From NCBI GenBank assembly GCA_031411575.1, contig JANOBJ010000016.1, positions 1 through 48,711 on the forward strand: a DNA stretch of 48,711 bases. The letters are read 5' to 3'. Below are positions 32,093 to 40,498 of the stretch, piece by piece. The number at the start of each line of letters is the position of its first letter. The first letter of the stretch is position 1. The notes under the pieces are model-generated. The model saw nothing but the letters and a program-made list of their open reading frames with translations, did not search any database and had not been told where the DNA came from. The DNA comes from JANOBJ01 sp031411575 (GTDB lineage Bacteria; Pseudomonadota; Gammaproteobacteria; Burkholderiales; Burkholderiaceae_C). The position numbers were made by a program, and so were the translations under genes.

Positions 32093-32854
32093 ATGGCAAC
32101 GTCACTTCGCTTCTTTACGTTTGCAGCGCCTTCGCGCTTTTATGCGCTCGCGGGCGCGCTTCTTCCCTGGCTGTGGGCCCTGACAGCGGCATTGACACTT
32201 GCCGGGCTGTACATCGGCTTTTTTGTGGCGCCGACGGATGCCACACAAGGCGATGCCTACCGGATCATCTTTATTCATGTCCCGGCGGCCTGGATGTCCA
32301 TGCTGCTGTATCTGGTGATGGCGGGCTGGGCCGTGATTGGCTGGGCGTTTAATGCCCGCCTGGCGTCCATGGTCGCCCGGGCGATTGCGCCAACGGGTGC
32401 GATGTTCACCTTCATCGCGCTGTGGACGGGCGCCTTGTGGGGAAAACCCACTTGGGGCACGTGGTGGGTGTGGGATGCGCGGCTCACGTCGGAACTTATC
32501 CTCCTGTTCCTGTATCTCGGATATATCGCGTTGGTTGAGTCGATTGATGAACAGCGCCGCGCAGACAGTGCCGGAGCGTTGCTCGCATTGATCGGTGTCA
32601 TCAATATTCCGATCATCTATTTCTCCGTCAAATGGTGGAATACGCTGCATCAGGGTGCCACCATCAGTGCGACGGCAGCGCCCAAGATGGCGAGCACGAT
32701 GCTGACGGCGATGTTGTTGATGACAGCAGCGTGTTGGGCGTACTCGTTCGCGGTTGTTTTCATGCGGGCGCGTGCCATAGTCATGGAGCGTGAACGTCAC
32801 GCGGATTGGGCTTCGGAGTTGACGCAGCAGCAAGCGGTGAGGGCACGGGCATGA
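32093..32854 (+). CDS. ccmC: Haem lyase/transfer protein CcmC
   Basis: 253 residues with six membrane helices and the tryptophan-rich WWD haem-handling motif (WGTWWVWDARLTSELIL) at about residue 123. Flanking histidines expected to ligate haem are in IFIHVPAAW and TLHQGATIS. It attaches haem to the chaperone CcmE at the periplasmic face. Its stop overlaps the ccmD start. Confidence 0.96.
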   Translation: MATSLRFFTFAAPSRFYALAGALLPWLWALTAALTLAGLYIGFFVAPTDATQGDAYRIIFIHVPAAWMSMLLYLVMAGWAVIGWAFNARLASMVARAIAPTGAMFTFIALWTGALWGKPTWGTWWVWDARLTSELILLFLYLGYIALVESIDEQRRADSAGALLALIGVINIPIIYFSVKWWNTLHQGATISATAAPKMASTMLTAMLLMTAACWAYSFAVVFMRARAIVMERERHADWASELTQQQAVRARA

Positions 32855-33021
32855 ACTGGGGTAGCGCGAGTGAGTTTTTTGCAATGGGCGGGTATGGTCT
32901 CTACGTGTGGGGTTCGTATGCGGTGGCAGGGCTCGTGCTGGCAATCGAACCGCTCTTGGCGTTTCGCAGGCACAACCGTGCACTACGCGACATCCGCTCA
33001 ATCGACGAACAGGAGCATTGA
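32851..33021 (+). CDS. ccmD: Haem exporter protein CcmD
   Basis: 56 residues from ATG 32851, overlapping the ccmC stop (ATGA). A single membrane segment (GGYGLYVWGSYAVAGLVLAI) is followed by a basic end (FRRHNRALRDI), exactly the CcmD pattern. CcmD helps release holo-CcmE from CcmC. An upstream in-frame ATG at 32806 would extend it into ccmC and is not needed. Confidence 0.92.
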   Translation: MNWGSASEFFAMGGYGLYVWGSYAVAGLVLAIEPLLAFRRHNRALRDIRSIDEQEH

Positions 33022-33483
33022 ATGAAACCTCGACACAAACGTCTGGCGATCGCTGGCGCGGTACTTGCCGTCGTGGGCGTTGCAGTGGCATTGGTACTCA
33101 ATGCCTTCAACAGCAATCTTGTATTCTTTTACTCGCCGTCGCAGATCGCCGCCAAGGAAGCGCCAACCGGGCGCACCTTTCGCCTGGGCGGCCTTGTCGA
33201 GGCCGGCAGTGTCAAGCGTGATGGCGTGCAGGTCAGTTTCGTCGTGACCGACACCGCCAAAACCGTCCCGGTGCGGTACCAGGGCATCCTTCCTGATCTG
33301 TTCAAGGAGGGCAAAGGTGTGGTGGCCCAGGGCCAACTGCGCAATGGGGTGTTTGAAGCCCGCGAGGTGCTCGCCAAACACGACGAAAACTACATGCCAC
33401 CAGAAGCGGCGGAAGCCTTGAAGCGCGCGGGCGCCGTCAACGGCAAGGTGGCTGAGTCAGTGGTAACGGAGCAAAAGCGATGA
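33022..33483 (+). CDS. ccmE: Haem chaperone CcmE
   Basis: 153 residues. It starts with a basic N-terminus and one membrane anchor (RLAIAGAVLAVVGVAVALVL), then the periplasmic OB-fold with FRLGGLVEAGSV and FVVTDTAKTVPVRYQGILPD. The haem-attaching histidine is in LAKHDENYMPPE. It carries haem covalently from CcmC to CcmF/H. It starts immediately after the ccmD stop and overlaps ccmF by four bases. Confidence 0.96.
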   Translation: MKPRHKRLAIAGAVLAVVGVAVALVLNAFNSNLVFFYSPSQIAAKEAPTGRTFRLGGLVEAGSVKRDGVQVSFVVTDTAKTVPVRYQGILPDLFKEGKGVVAQGQLRNGVFEAREVLAKHDENYMPPEAAEALKRAGAVNGKVAESVVTEQKR

Positions 33484-35468
33484 TTCCTGAGATTGGGCAC
33501 TTCCTGCTCTGGCTGGCACTGGGGGTATCACTGGTTCTGGGCACATTGCCGATGGCGGGCGCGGCGCGCCGCAATACGGAGTGGATGTTGCTGGCCCGGC
33601 CGGCGGCCTACACGCTGTTCGTGCTGATAGGCCTGGCCTTTCTTTGCCTGGTGGTGTCTTTCGTGCGGCACGATTTTTCCGTGATGAACGTCGCATCCAA
33701 TTCGAATTCCGCACTGCCGCTGCCCTATCGCATCGCGGCGAGTTGGGGTAGCCACGAAGGGTCATTGTTGTTGTGGGCCCTGATGCTGAGCGGATGGACG
33801 TTTGCCGTGGCGCGCTTCAGCGCCCATTTGCCGCTGCCCGTGCTGGCACGAACACTGGCGGTGATGGGATTGATCAGCGTTGGCTTCCTGCTGTTCATGC
33901 TGCTGACGTCAAACCCGTTTGACCGCCTGTTCCCGGCACCTGCGGACGGGCGCGATCTGAACCCCCTGCTGCAGGACCCGGGCATGGTGTTCCACCCCCC
34001 GTTGCTGTACATGGGCTATGTCGGGTTCTCTGTGGCGTTTGCATTTGCCATTTCAGCATTGATTGGCGGCAATCTCGATTCGACTTGGGCGCGCTGGACG
34101 AGGCCTTGGACAACCGTGGCGTGGATGTTCCTGACTGTCGGCATCGCGCTTGGAAGCTGGTGGGCCTACTACGAACTGGGCTGGGGCGGATGGTGGTTCT
34201 GGGATCCGGTCGAGAACGCGTCATTCATGCCCTGGCTGATCGGGACCGCCCTGATTCATTCCCTTGCCGTGACCGAAAAGCGGGGCAGCTTCAAATCCTG
34301 GACGGTCCTGCTGGCGATCGTGGCGTTCTCGTTGTCATTGCTCGGTACATTTCTGGTCCGCTCCGGTGTGTTGTCGTCCGTGCATGCGTTTGCGACCGAC
34401 CCGAAGCGCGGCCTCTTCATCCTGGCATTCCTGACCATCGCCGTGGGTGCTTCGCTGGCGCTTTACGCGTGGCGTGCGCCCAAAGTGGGGCTGGGCGCCA
34501 GGTTTTCACTGGTGTCTCGCGAAACGGCTCTCCTCGGGAACAACGTGATGCTGGTGGTGGCCGCTGCGGCGGTTTTGCTGGGTACGCTCTACCCCTTGCT
34601 GCTGGACGCATTGGGCATGGGCAAGATCTCGGTGGGTCCGCCGTATTTTGATTCCGTGTTCATGCCGCTGATGGCGCCAGCGCTGTTCTTGATGGGTATC
34701 GGCCCTATCACCCGTTGGCGGGAGGCCGAGTTGCCCGACATTGCGCGCCGATTGCGTTGGGCGATGGCTGTGGCCATCATCGCCGCGCTGGCCACTGGCT
34801 GGATAGCCGGCCGCATTTCCGTGGTGGCGACCATCGGGCTTGTCATGGCGTTCTGGGTGATGGCGTCGGTGGCCACTGATTTCTGGGACAAGGTGCACAC
34901 GCCTGGCGGCGGCTTGACCGGTGTGCCCCGCAAAATCCGCCAATTGCCGCGTGCAACCGTGGGCATGATGGTGGCGCATCTGGGCGTCGCGGCTTTTTGC
35001 TTTGGCGTCACGATGGTCAAAACGTACGAAGTCGAGCGTGACGTACAGATGGAAATCGGCGACAGCACGACAGTCAATGGCTACACCTTCACCTTCAGGG
35101 GCGCGCGCGAGGTAGCAGGGCCCAACTACGCGGCCATGCGCGGGCTCGTGGAAGTCACGCGTGACGGGAAGAAAATTACGGACATGCGGCCGGAAAAGCG
35201 CGTCTACCGCGTCCAGCAAAACCCGATGACGGAAGCCGCCATTTACCCCCGTGTGACCGGCGATCTCTACGTGTCCCTGGGGGAGCCCACTGAGCGCGGT
35301 GCGTGGATCGTCCGCGTTTATGTCAAGCCGTTCATTGACTGGATCTGGGGTGGCTGCCTGATCATGGCGCTGGGTGGTTTGCTGGCTGCCACAGACCGGC
35401 GATATCGCTCCAAGGTCAGGAAGGATCAGCCTGAGGCGTCCACCGGTACTGCGGGCGCTGCGGTATGA
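33480..35468 (+). CDS. ccmF: Cytochrome c haem lyase CcmF
   Basis: 662 residues, multi-helix. The WWD domain is YYELGWGGWWFWDPVENASF at about residue 222. SWGSHEGSLLLWALMLSGW and FLVRSGVLSSVHAFATDPKR are further CcmF signatures. It joins haem from CcmE to the CXXCH cysteines of apocytochromes, together with CcmH. Start and stop both overlap neighbours by four bases. Confidence 0.97.
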   Translation: MIPEIGHFLLWLALGVSLVLGTLPMAGAARRNTEWMLLARPAAYTLFVLIGLAFLCLVVSFVRHDFSVMNVASNSNSALPLPYRIAASWGSHEGSLLLWALMLSGWTFAVARFSAHLPLPVLARTLAVMGLISVGFLLFMLLTSNPFDRLFPAPADGRDLNPLLQDPGMVFHPPLLYMGYVGFSVAFAFAISALIGGNLDSTWARWTRPWTTVAWMFLTVGIALGSWWAYYELGWGGWWFWDPVENASFMPWLIGTALIHSLAVTEKRGSFKSWTVLLAIVAFSLSLLGTFLVRSGVLSSVHAFATDPKRGLFILAFLTIAVGASLALYAWRAPKVGLGARFSLVSRETALLGNNVMLVVAAAAVLLGTLYPLLLDALGMGKISVGPPYFDSVFMPLMAPALFLMGIGPITRWREAELPDIARRLRWAMAVAIIAALATGWIAGRISVVATIGLVMAFWVMASVATDFWDKVHTPGGGLTGVPRKIRQLPRATVGMMVAHLGVAAFCFGVTMVKTYEVERDVQMEIGDSTTVNGYTFTFRGAREVAGPNYAAMRGLVEVTRDGKKITDMRPEKRVYRVQQNPMTEAAIYPRVTGDLYVSLGEPTERGAWIVRVYVKPFIDWIWGGCLIMALGGLLAATDRRYRSKVRKDQPEASTGTAGAAV

Positions 35469-35995
35469 AACAACTCAAGTTTCTGGTTCCGCTGGCCTTC
35501 TTCTTCGGCCTGGTCGCCTTTCTTGCGGCAGGACTGAAGCTGGATCCCAAGGAGGTGCCGTCACCGCTGATCAACAAGCCCGCGCCGTCATTCGCACTGA
35601 CCCGCCTGGACGACGCTGCGCAGACGATACGCAGGGAGGATCTGCTGGGTAAAGTCTGGATGCTCAACGTGTGGGCGTCCTGGTGCGTGGCGTGCCGCGA
35701 AGAGCATCCGCTACTGGTTGAGTTCTCGGCGAAAAAACTGGTCCCGATCTACGGCCTCAACTACAAGGACGAGCGCGGTGCCGGTAGCCAATGGCTGTCG
35801 CGTTTTGGCAATCCGTACCAGGCGTCGTTGTTTGATCAGGATGGGCGTGTGGGCATCGACTGGGGTGTCTACGGGGTACCCGAGACGTTCGTTGTGGACC
35901 GCGCGGGCATGATCCGCTTCAAGCACATCGGTCCGCTCACACCCGAAGTGATCCGCACGCAGGTTGAACCGCTGGTGAGGCAGCTCAATGGCTAA
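35465..35995 (+). CDS. ccmG: Thiol:disulfide interchange protein CcmG/DsbE
   Basis: 176 residues with an N-terminal membrane anchor (FLVPLAFFFGLVAFLAAGL) and a thioredoxin fold. The active site is WASWCVACREEHP and the family insert GLNYKDERGAG follows, with the cis-Pro at YGVPETFVVD. It reduces the CXXCH disulfide of apocytochromes before haem ligation. It overlaps ccmH by eight bases. Confidence 0.96.
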   Translation: MKQLKFLVPLAFFFGLVAFLAAGLKLDPKEVPSPLINKPAPSFALTRLDDAAQTIRREDLLGKVWMLNVWASWCVACREEHPLLVEFSAKKLVPIYGLNYKDERGAGSQWLSRFGNPYQASLFDQDGRVGIDWGVYGVPETFVVDRAGMIRFKHIGPLTPEVIRTQVEPLVRQLNG

Positions 35996-36446
35996 GTGGC
36001 TCATCCTGATCATGCTGGCCTTCGGGGCGTGCTTGCTGCAGGCCAAGGAGGCTGCGCCTGCGTCCGAAGACCCGGTGCTGGAAGCCCGCATGGTGAAGAT
36101 TGCGGCAGAGCTGCGTTGCCTGGTCTGCCAGAACCAGACGATTGCCGACTCGCACGCCGGGCTGGCCGTTGATTTGCGCAACCAGGTGCGCGAAATGCTG
36201 CGCCGGGGCGAAACCGACCGGCAGATCATCGACTACATGACGGCACGCTACGGTGATTTTGTGCTGTATCGGCCTCCTCTGAAAAACACCACGGCCCTGC
36301 TTTGGTTTGGGCCGGGCGTGCTGCTGGTCGGGGGATTGGTAACCTTGTTCTTCGTGCTGCGTAGACGCAGCCGGATGGACCCGGAACTCTTCGAGGCGGA
36401 TGAACCGGAGGTGAACGATGACATCCGCCCCACTACGGCCAAATAG
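35988..36446 (+). CDS. ccmH: Cytochrome c maturation protein CcmH
   Basis: 152 residues: signal peptide/anchor (MAKWLILIMLAFGACLLQA), then the periplasmic redox motif LRCLVCQNQTIADSHAGLA, then a C-terminal membrane helix (FGPGVLLVGGLVTLFFVL). This is the short CcmH form; the TPR part is encoded separately by the next gene. It works with CcmG and CcmF in haem ligation. Confidence 0.95.
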   Translation: MAKWLILIMLAFGACLLQAKEAAPASEDPVLEARMVKIAAELRCLVCQNQTIADSHAGLAVDLRNQVREMLRRGETDRQIIDYMTARYGDFVLYRPPLKNTTALLWFGPGVLLVGGLVTLFFVLRRRSRMDPELFEADEPEVNDDIRPTTAK

Positions 36447-36477
36447 ACAGCCAAATACACGGCCATACTGAATCACT

Positions 36478-37758
36478 ATGGATTACGACATTCCCACGAT
36501 ACGCCGCCAACTGGTGCAGCTCAAGGAGTTGCATGAAGCCGGGGTGTTGCCGGCCGCGCAATACGAAGAAGGCAAGGCCGCACTGGAGCGCCGCGTGCTT
36601 GATCTCGTCATGAGCGGTGCTTCTGACATCTCCCCATCATCGCCACCAATGCCGGCGGGCGCCAACGCTGCGACCGGCGCGCCGGGTCAACCCGCAGCGG
36701 CGCCTGTAGCGCCCAAGCCATCCAGCCGTCTCGTGATCACGCTGGGCATTGCGATTTTGGCGGTGGCCGCTGGTGGCTACTGGTGGATGGGTTCACCCAC
36801 CTTGGTGGGGGGTGGCCCAGTGGCTACGGGCTCCCCCGCCGGTGGTGCGAGCGGCGGCGCAGGAGGCGAGGCATCTCATCCCACCAGCACCGAGCAGATC
36901 GCCGCGATGGTCGACAAACTGGCGGCGCGCATGAAAGAGGCGCCGGATGACGCAGAGGGCTGGGCCATGCTGGCCCGCTCGTACACCGTGCTGGGCCGCC
37001 ACCCCGAAGCGCTGACCGCATACGAGAAAGCCGTCAAGCTGCGCAAGGACGATCCTCAACTGCTGGCCGACTACGCTGATTCACTGGCTGTCAAGAACGA
37101 CCGCAAGCTCGCTGGAGAGCCCATGAAGTGGGTGGAAGCCGCGCTCAAGCTCGATCCCAAGAACCTCAAAGCGCTGGCACTCGCAGGTACATACGCGTTT
37201 GAACGGAAAGACTACGCGGGCGCGGTGAAGTACTGGGACCAGGTGGTCGAGGTTGGCCCGCCCGACAGCAACTACGTGCAACAGGTGCAGGCCGGCCTGG
37301 TCGAGGCGCGTCAGCTGGGCGGCCTTCCCCCACCCAAGCCCACCGCCAAGGTGCCGGCTGCAGCAGGAGTGGTACCCGCCGCCGCAGCGCAGGGGCCGTC
37401 CGCACTGGTCGAGAAGGCCGTCAGCGGCACCGTGTCCCTGTCGCCTGCGCTGTCAGCGCAGGTCAGCCCGGGCGACACCGTCTTCATCTTTGCCCGCGCG
37501 GCCGAAGGCGAGCAGCGCATGCCGCTGGCCATTTTGCGCAAGCAGGCCAAGGAGTTGCCCATCACCTTCACATTGGATGACAGCTCGGCCATGTCGCCTG
37601 CCGCCAAGATATCCGATGCCAAATCGGTGATCATCAGCGCGCGCATCAGCAAGACGGGTGAAGCCCTTCCGAAGCCAGGCGACCTGTCGGGTCAATCGGC
37701 TCCGGTCAGTGTCGGTACTTCTGCGTTGAAAATCGAAATCCGGGACCAGGTGAAGTAG
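36478..37758 (+). CDS. ccmI: Cytochrome c maturation TPR protein CcmI
   Basis: 426 residues. An N-terminal short helical part (TIRRQLVQLKELHEAGVLPA) is followed by one clear membrane helix at about 83-100 (VITLGIAILAVAAGGYWWMG). TPR repeats fill about 140-285 (DDAEGWAMLARSYTVLGRHP and following), and a periplasmic beta-rich C-terminal domain extends from about 305 (KAVSGTVSLSPALSAQVSPG). CcmI presents apocytochromes to the CcmF/H ligase. The classical form has two N-terminal membrane helices; only one convincing one is seen here. Confidence 0.9.
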   Translation: MDYDIPTIRRQLVQLKELHEAGVLPAAQYEEGKAALERRVLDLVMSGASDISPSSPPMPAGANAATGAPGQPAAAPVAPKPSSRLVITLGIAILAVAAGGYWWMGSPTLVGGGPVATGSPAGGASGGAGGEASHPTSTEQIAAMVDKLAARMKEAPDDAEGWAMLARSYTVLGRHPEALTAYEKAVKLRKDDPQLLADYADSLAVKNDRKLAGEPMKWVEAALKLDPKNLKALALAGTYAFERKDYAGAVKYWDQVVEVGPPDSNYVQQVQAGLVEARQLGGLPPPKPTAKVPAAAGVVPAAAAQGPSALVEKAVSGTVSLSPALSAQVSPGDTVFIFARAAEGEQRMPLAILRKQAKELPITFTLDDSSAMSPAAKISDAKSVIISARISKTGEALPKPGDLSGQSAPVSVGTSALKIEIRDQVK

Positions 37759-37806
37759 CCTACGATGGCCCTGTTCGTGGCCTGCCGTGTCGCGAGGTGA
37801 AGCGCA

Positions 37807-39096
37807 TTGGACTACATCTATCTTTATCTGGCCGTCGTAGGCCTTTTCATCATTCTCTACTTGCGGCGTCGCCAGCGCCGTCATGCGGCGCACCACGCCG
37901 AGTACGTTGAAGCCGCTGAGCAGGGGCTCAACGAGCCACCTTCCCTTCATCCCGTGGTCGATCCGGTGCGCTGCATCGGGTCGGGCGCTTGCGTTAAGGC
38001 TTGCCCTGAGGAAGCGCTGGGGATCGTCGCGGGCAAGGCGGTGCTCAAGAATGCAGCCGCCTGCATCGGTCACGGGGCGTGCTTGGCGGCCTGCCCGGTC
38101 GAGGCGATCAAGCTGGTGTTTGGCACCGAGAAGCGCGGCATCGACATCCCCAACGTAAACCCCAAGTTCGAGTCCAACGTGCCAGGGATTTTTATTGCCG
38201 GTGAACTCGGGGGAATGGGCCTGATTCGCAAGGCGGCTGAGCAGGGGCGTCAGGCGATTGAGTCGATCAAGGCGCGCGGAACCGGCAAGGCCGACTATGA
38301 CGTGGTGATCGTCGGCTGCGGGCCGGCGGGATTTTCGGCGGGGCTTTCGGCGATCGCATCCAAGCTGCGCTACAAGTTGATCGAGCAGGAAGACTCACTC
38401 GGCGGTGCCGTGTACCACTACCCGCGCCAGAAAATAGCGATGACCGCTCCGATCAAGCTCGACCTCATAGGCCAGGTGAAGTTTGGTGAAGTCCAGAAGG
38501 AAACGCTGCTGCAGTTCTGGCTGGACGCGGTCAAGAAAACCGGCCTCCAGATTGCCTTTCGTGAACGCATGGAAGGCATCGAACGCGAGTCCAAAGGCTT
38601 TGTGGTGCAAACCAACCGCGGCAGCTATGCCACCCACAGCGTGCTGCTCACCATGGGGCGGCGCGGCACGCCGCGCAAGCTGGATGTGCCGGGCGAAGAC
38701 ACCCACAAGGTGATGTACCGCCTGATCGACCCGGCCCAATACGAGGGGCAGGCCGTCCTGGTGGTGGGCGGCGGCGACAGCGCGCTGGAGGCCGCCATTG
38801 CCTTGTCTGAGGAGAAGGGCACCGACGTCACGCTGTCCTACCGCAGCGCTGCCTTCTCGCGGGTCAAGCAGAAGAACCGCATGTTGCTGGAGCAGCAACA
38901 GACAGCCGGACGGCTGCGGGTGCTGCTCAACTCGACCGTGAAGCAGATCCATGAGACCGAAGTCGAAATGGAGCACGACGGCGGCGTACACCGCTACCGC
39001 AATGACGCGGTCATCGTGTGCGCGGGTGGCTTGCTGCCCACGCCGCTGCTGCAAAAAGTGGGCATCCAGTTCGAAACCAAGCACGGCACAGCCTGA
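37807..39096 (+). CDS. FAD/NAD(P)-binding oxidoreductase with ferredoxin-like N-terminal domain
   Basis: 429 residues from TTG 37807, with GCGAGGTGA seven bases upstream. An N-terminal membrane helix (about 2-19) precedes a two-cluster ferredoxin-like region, then a TrxR-like flavoprotein: FAD motif VVIVGCGPAGFSAG (about 167) and NAD(P) motif VLVVGGGDSALEAA (about 318). In both ferredoxin motifs the second cysteine is absent: CIGSGACVKACP has Ser59 and CIGHGACLAACP has His89, so each has only three of the four cysteines. It is the last co-directional gene of the cytochrome/ccm cluster (48 bases after ccmI). It may pass electrons between NAD(P)H and a membrane carrier; the partner is unknown. 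Confidence 0.8.
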   Translation: MDYIYLYLAVVGLFIILYLRRRQRRHAAHHAEYVEAAEQGLNEPPSLHPVVDPVRCIGSGACVKACPEEALGIVAGKAVLKNAAACIGHGACLAACPVEAIKLVFGTEKRGIDIPNVNPKFESNVPGIFIAGELGGMGLIRKAAEQGRQAIESIKARGTGKADYDVVIVGCGPAGFSAGLSAIASKLRYKLIEQEDSLGGAVYHYPRQKIAMTAPIKLDLIGQVKFGEVQKETLLQFWLDAVKKTGLQIAFRERMEGIERESKGFVVQTNRGSYATHSVLLTMGRRGTPRKLDVPGEDTHKVMYRLIDPAQYEGQAVLVVGGGDSALEAAIALSEEKGTDVTLSYRSAAFSRVKQKNRMLLEQQQTAGRLRVLLNSTVKQIHETEVEMEHDGGVHRYRNDAVIVCAGGLLPTPLLQKVGIQFETKHGTA

Positions 39097-39136
39097 GCGC
39101 CTGTTGCTTTGCGTGTTCCGTCGCCTGGTGGGCGCG

Positions 39137-40492
39137 TCAACGCTGCGGCATGTCCTTGACGCTGTAGCCCAGGCTCACTGTGGCGTCCGGCGGAATCGGC
39201 GGCATGCCCGCGTTCCAGGTCAGCCAGTTCTCGCGCATGGCGGCCAGTCGGGCGGGGTCGCTCGCGGTGTGGTTGGCGCGCTCGCGCTCGTCGGCGCGAA
39301 TGTTGAACAGATACTCGTTCCCATCCACCTGCAGGTACTTCCAGTCGCCGTCACGCAGGGCACGCTGGCCGCGGTGGTTCATGCGCCAGTGCAGGGGGCG
39401 GTCAAAGCGGTGCGCCGCGTCACGCAGCACCGGCATCAGCGACACGCCATCCAGCGGATAGGCCGCACTGGCAGCAGCGCCGGCCGCGTCCAGCACCGTG
39501 GCTGACCAGTCCATCGTCATGCAGTGCTGCTCGCTGACGCCACCTTTCCCGACAACGCGTGGCCAGTGCGCGATCCACGGCACGCGGATGCCGCCTTCTG
39601 TGAGGTCCATCTTGCCGCCTACCAGCGGCCAGTTGTCGCTGAACCGCTCGCCACCGTTGTCGCTGGTAAAGACCACCAGCGTGTTCTCGTCAAGGCCGTT
39701 CCGCCGCAGCGCATCCATGAGCCAACCGATGCCTTCGTCCATGTGGTGAATCATGCGGCGGTAGGTGTGGATACTGCCGCCATCCAGGTGGAACAGATTG
39801 TTCTTGACGGCAGGCGCGATGGCGGCATCGTCGCGCGTCTCCCACGGCCAGTGCGGCGCGGTGTAGTGCAGACTCAGAAAGAATGGCGCGTCCTGCTGCG
39901 CCATGCGATTGACATAGTCCACGGCGCGCCGCGAGAGCAGATCGGTCAGATAGCCGTCTTCGGCACGCTCTTCTTCACCGAACCACAAGTCGTGCGTGCC
40001 GCGCGAATCACAGTGGGTGAAATAGTCAACGCCGCCCGACATCGGACCAAAGAACTCGTCATAGCCTGAGCGCAAGGGGCCGAACGCCGGTGGGTAGCCC
40101 AGGTGCCACTTCCCGATCAACGCCGTCCGGTAGCCGCCCGCTTTCAGCAGGGAGGGCAGCGTCGGGTGTTCAGGCGGCAGGCCGAGCGAGGTGCTGCCGC
40201 GGCTCTTGCTGTTGATCGGCTCCTCGGCGGCGCCGCGCAGGCGGTACTGGTAGCGTGCGGTCATGAGTGCAAAGCGCGTGGGCGAGCATACCGGTGAGTT
40301 GGCATAGCCCTGCGAGAACCGGATGCCATTCGCCGCCAGACCATCCAGCACGGGAGACACCGGCACGCGCCCGCCGTAGCAACCGAGGTCGGCAAACCCC
40401 AGGTCATCAGCCACGATGAAGACGATGTTGGGGCGATGAGGGTTGCGCTCAGGTGCCATGAAGTCGCTGACTTTCCCGATCAGTTGCAGCAC
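39137..40492 (-). CDS. Sulfatase family hydrolase
   Basis: 451 residues. NIVFIVADDLGFADLGCYGG carries the metal-binding Asp pair, and SPVCSPTRFALMTARYQYRL holds the CxPxR sequence whose cysteine is converted to formylglycine. KWHLGYP and VVFTSDNGGE are further sulfatase motifs. It hydrolyses sulfate esters or, in some relatives, phosphonates; the substrate is unknown. No signal peptide is evident, so it is probably cytoplasmic. Start: GTG 40492 lies six bases after the stop of the upstream gene; ATG 40456 (MAPERNPHRPN) with GGGAAAG upstream is equally plausible. It is convergent with the FAD/ferredoxin-like gene. Confidence 0.88.
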   Translation of the reverse strand: MLQLIGKVSDFMAPERNPHRPNIVFIVADDLGFADLGCYGGRVPVSPVLDGLAANGIRFSQGYANSPVCSPTRFALMTARYQYRLRGAAEEPINSKSRGSTSLGLPPEHPTLPSLLKAGGYRTALIGKWHLGYPPAFGPLRSGYDEFFGPMSGGVDYFTHCDSRGTHDLWFGEEERAEDGYLTDLLSRRAVDYVNRMAQQDAPFFLSLHYTAPHWPWETRDDAAIAPAVKNNLFHLDGGSIHTYRRMIHHMDEGIGWLMDALRRNGLDENTLVVFTSDNGGERFSDNWPLVGGKMDLTEGGIRVPWIAHWPRVVGKGGVSEQHCMTMDWSATVLDAAGAAASAAYPLDGVSLMPVLRDAAHRFDRPLHWRMNHRGQRALRDGDWKYLQVDGNEYLFNIRADERERANHTASDPARLAAMRENWLTWNAGMPPIPPDATVSLGYSVKDMPQR

Positions 40493-40498
40493 TGCACG

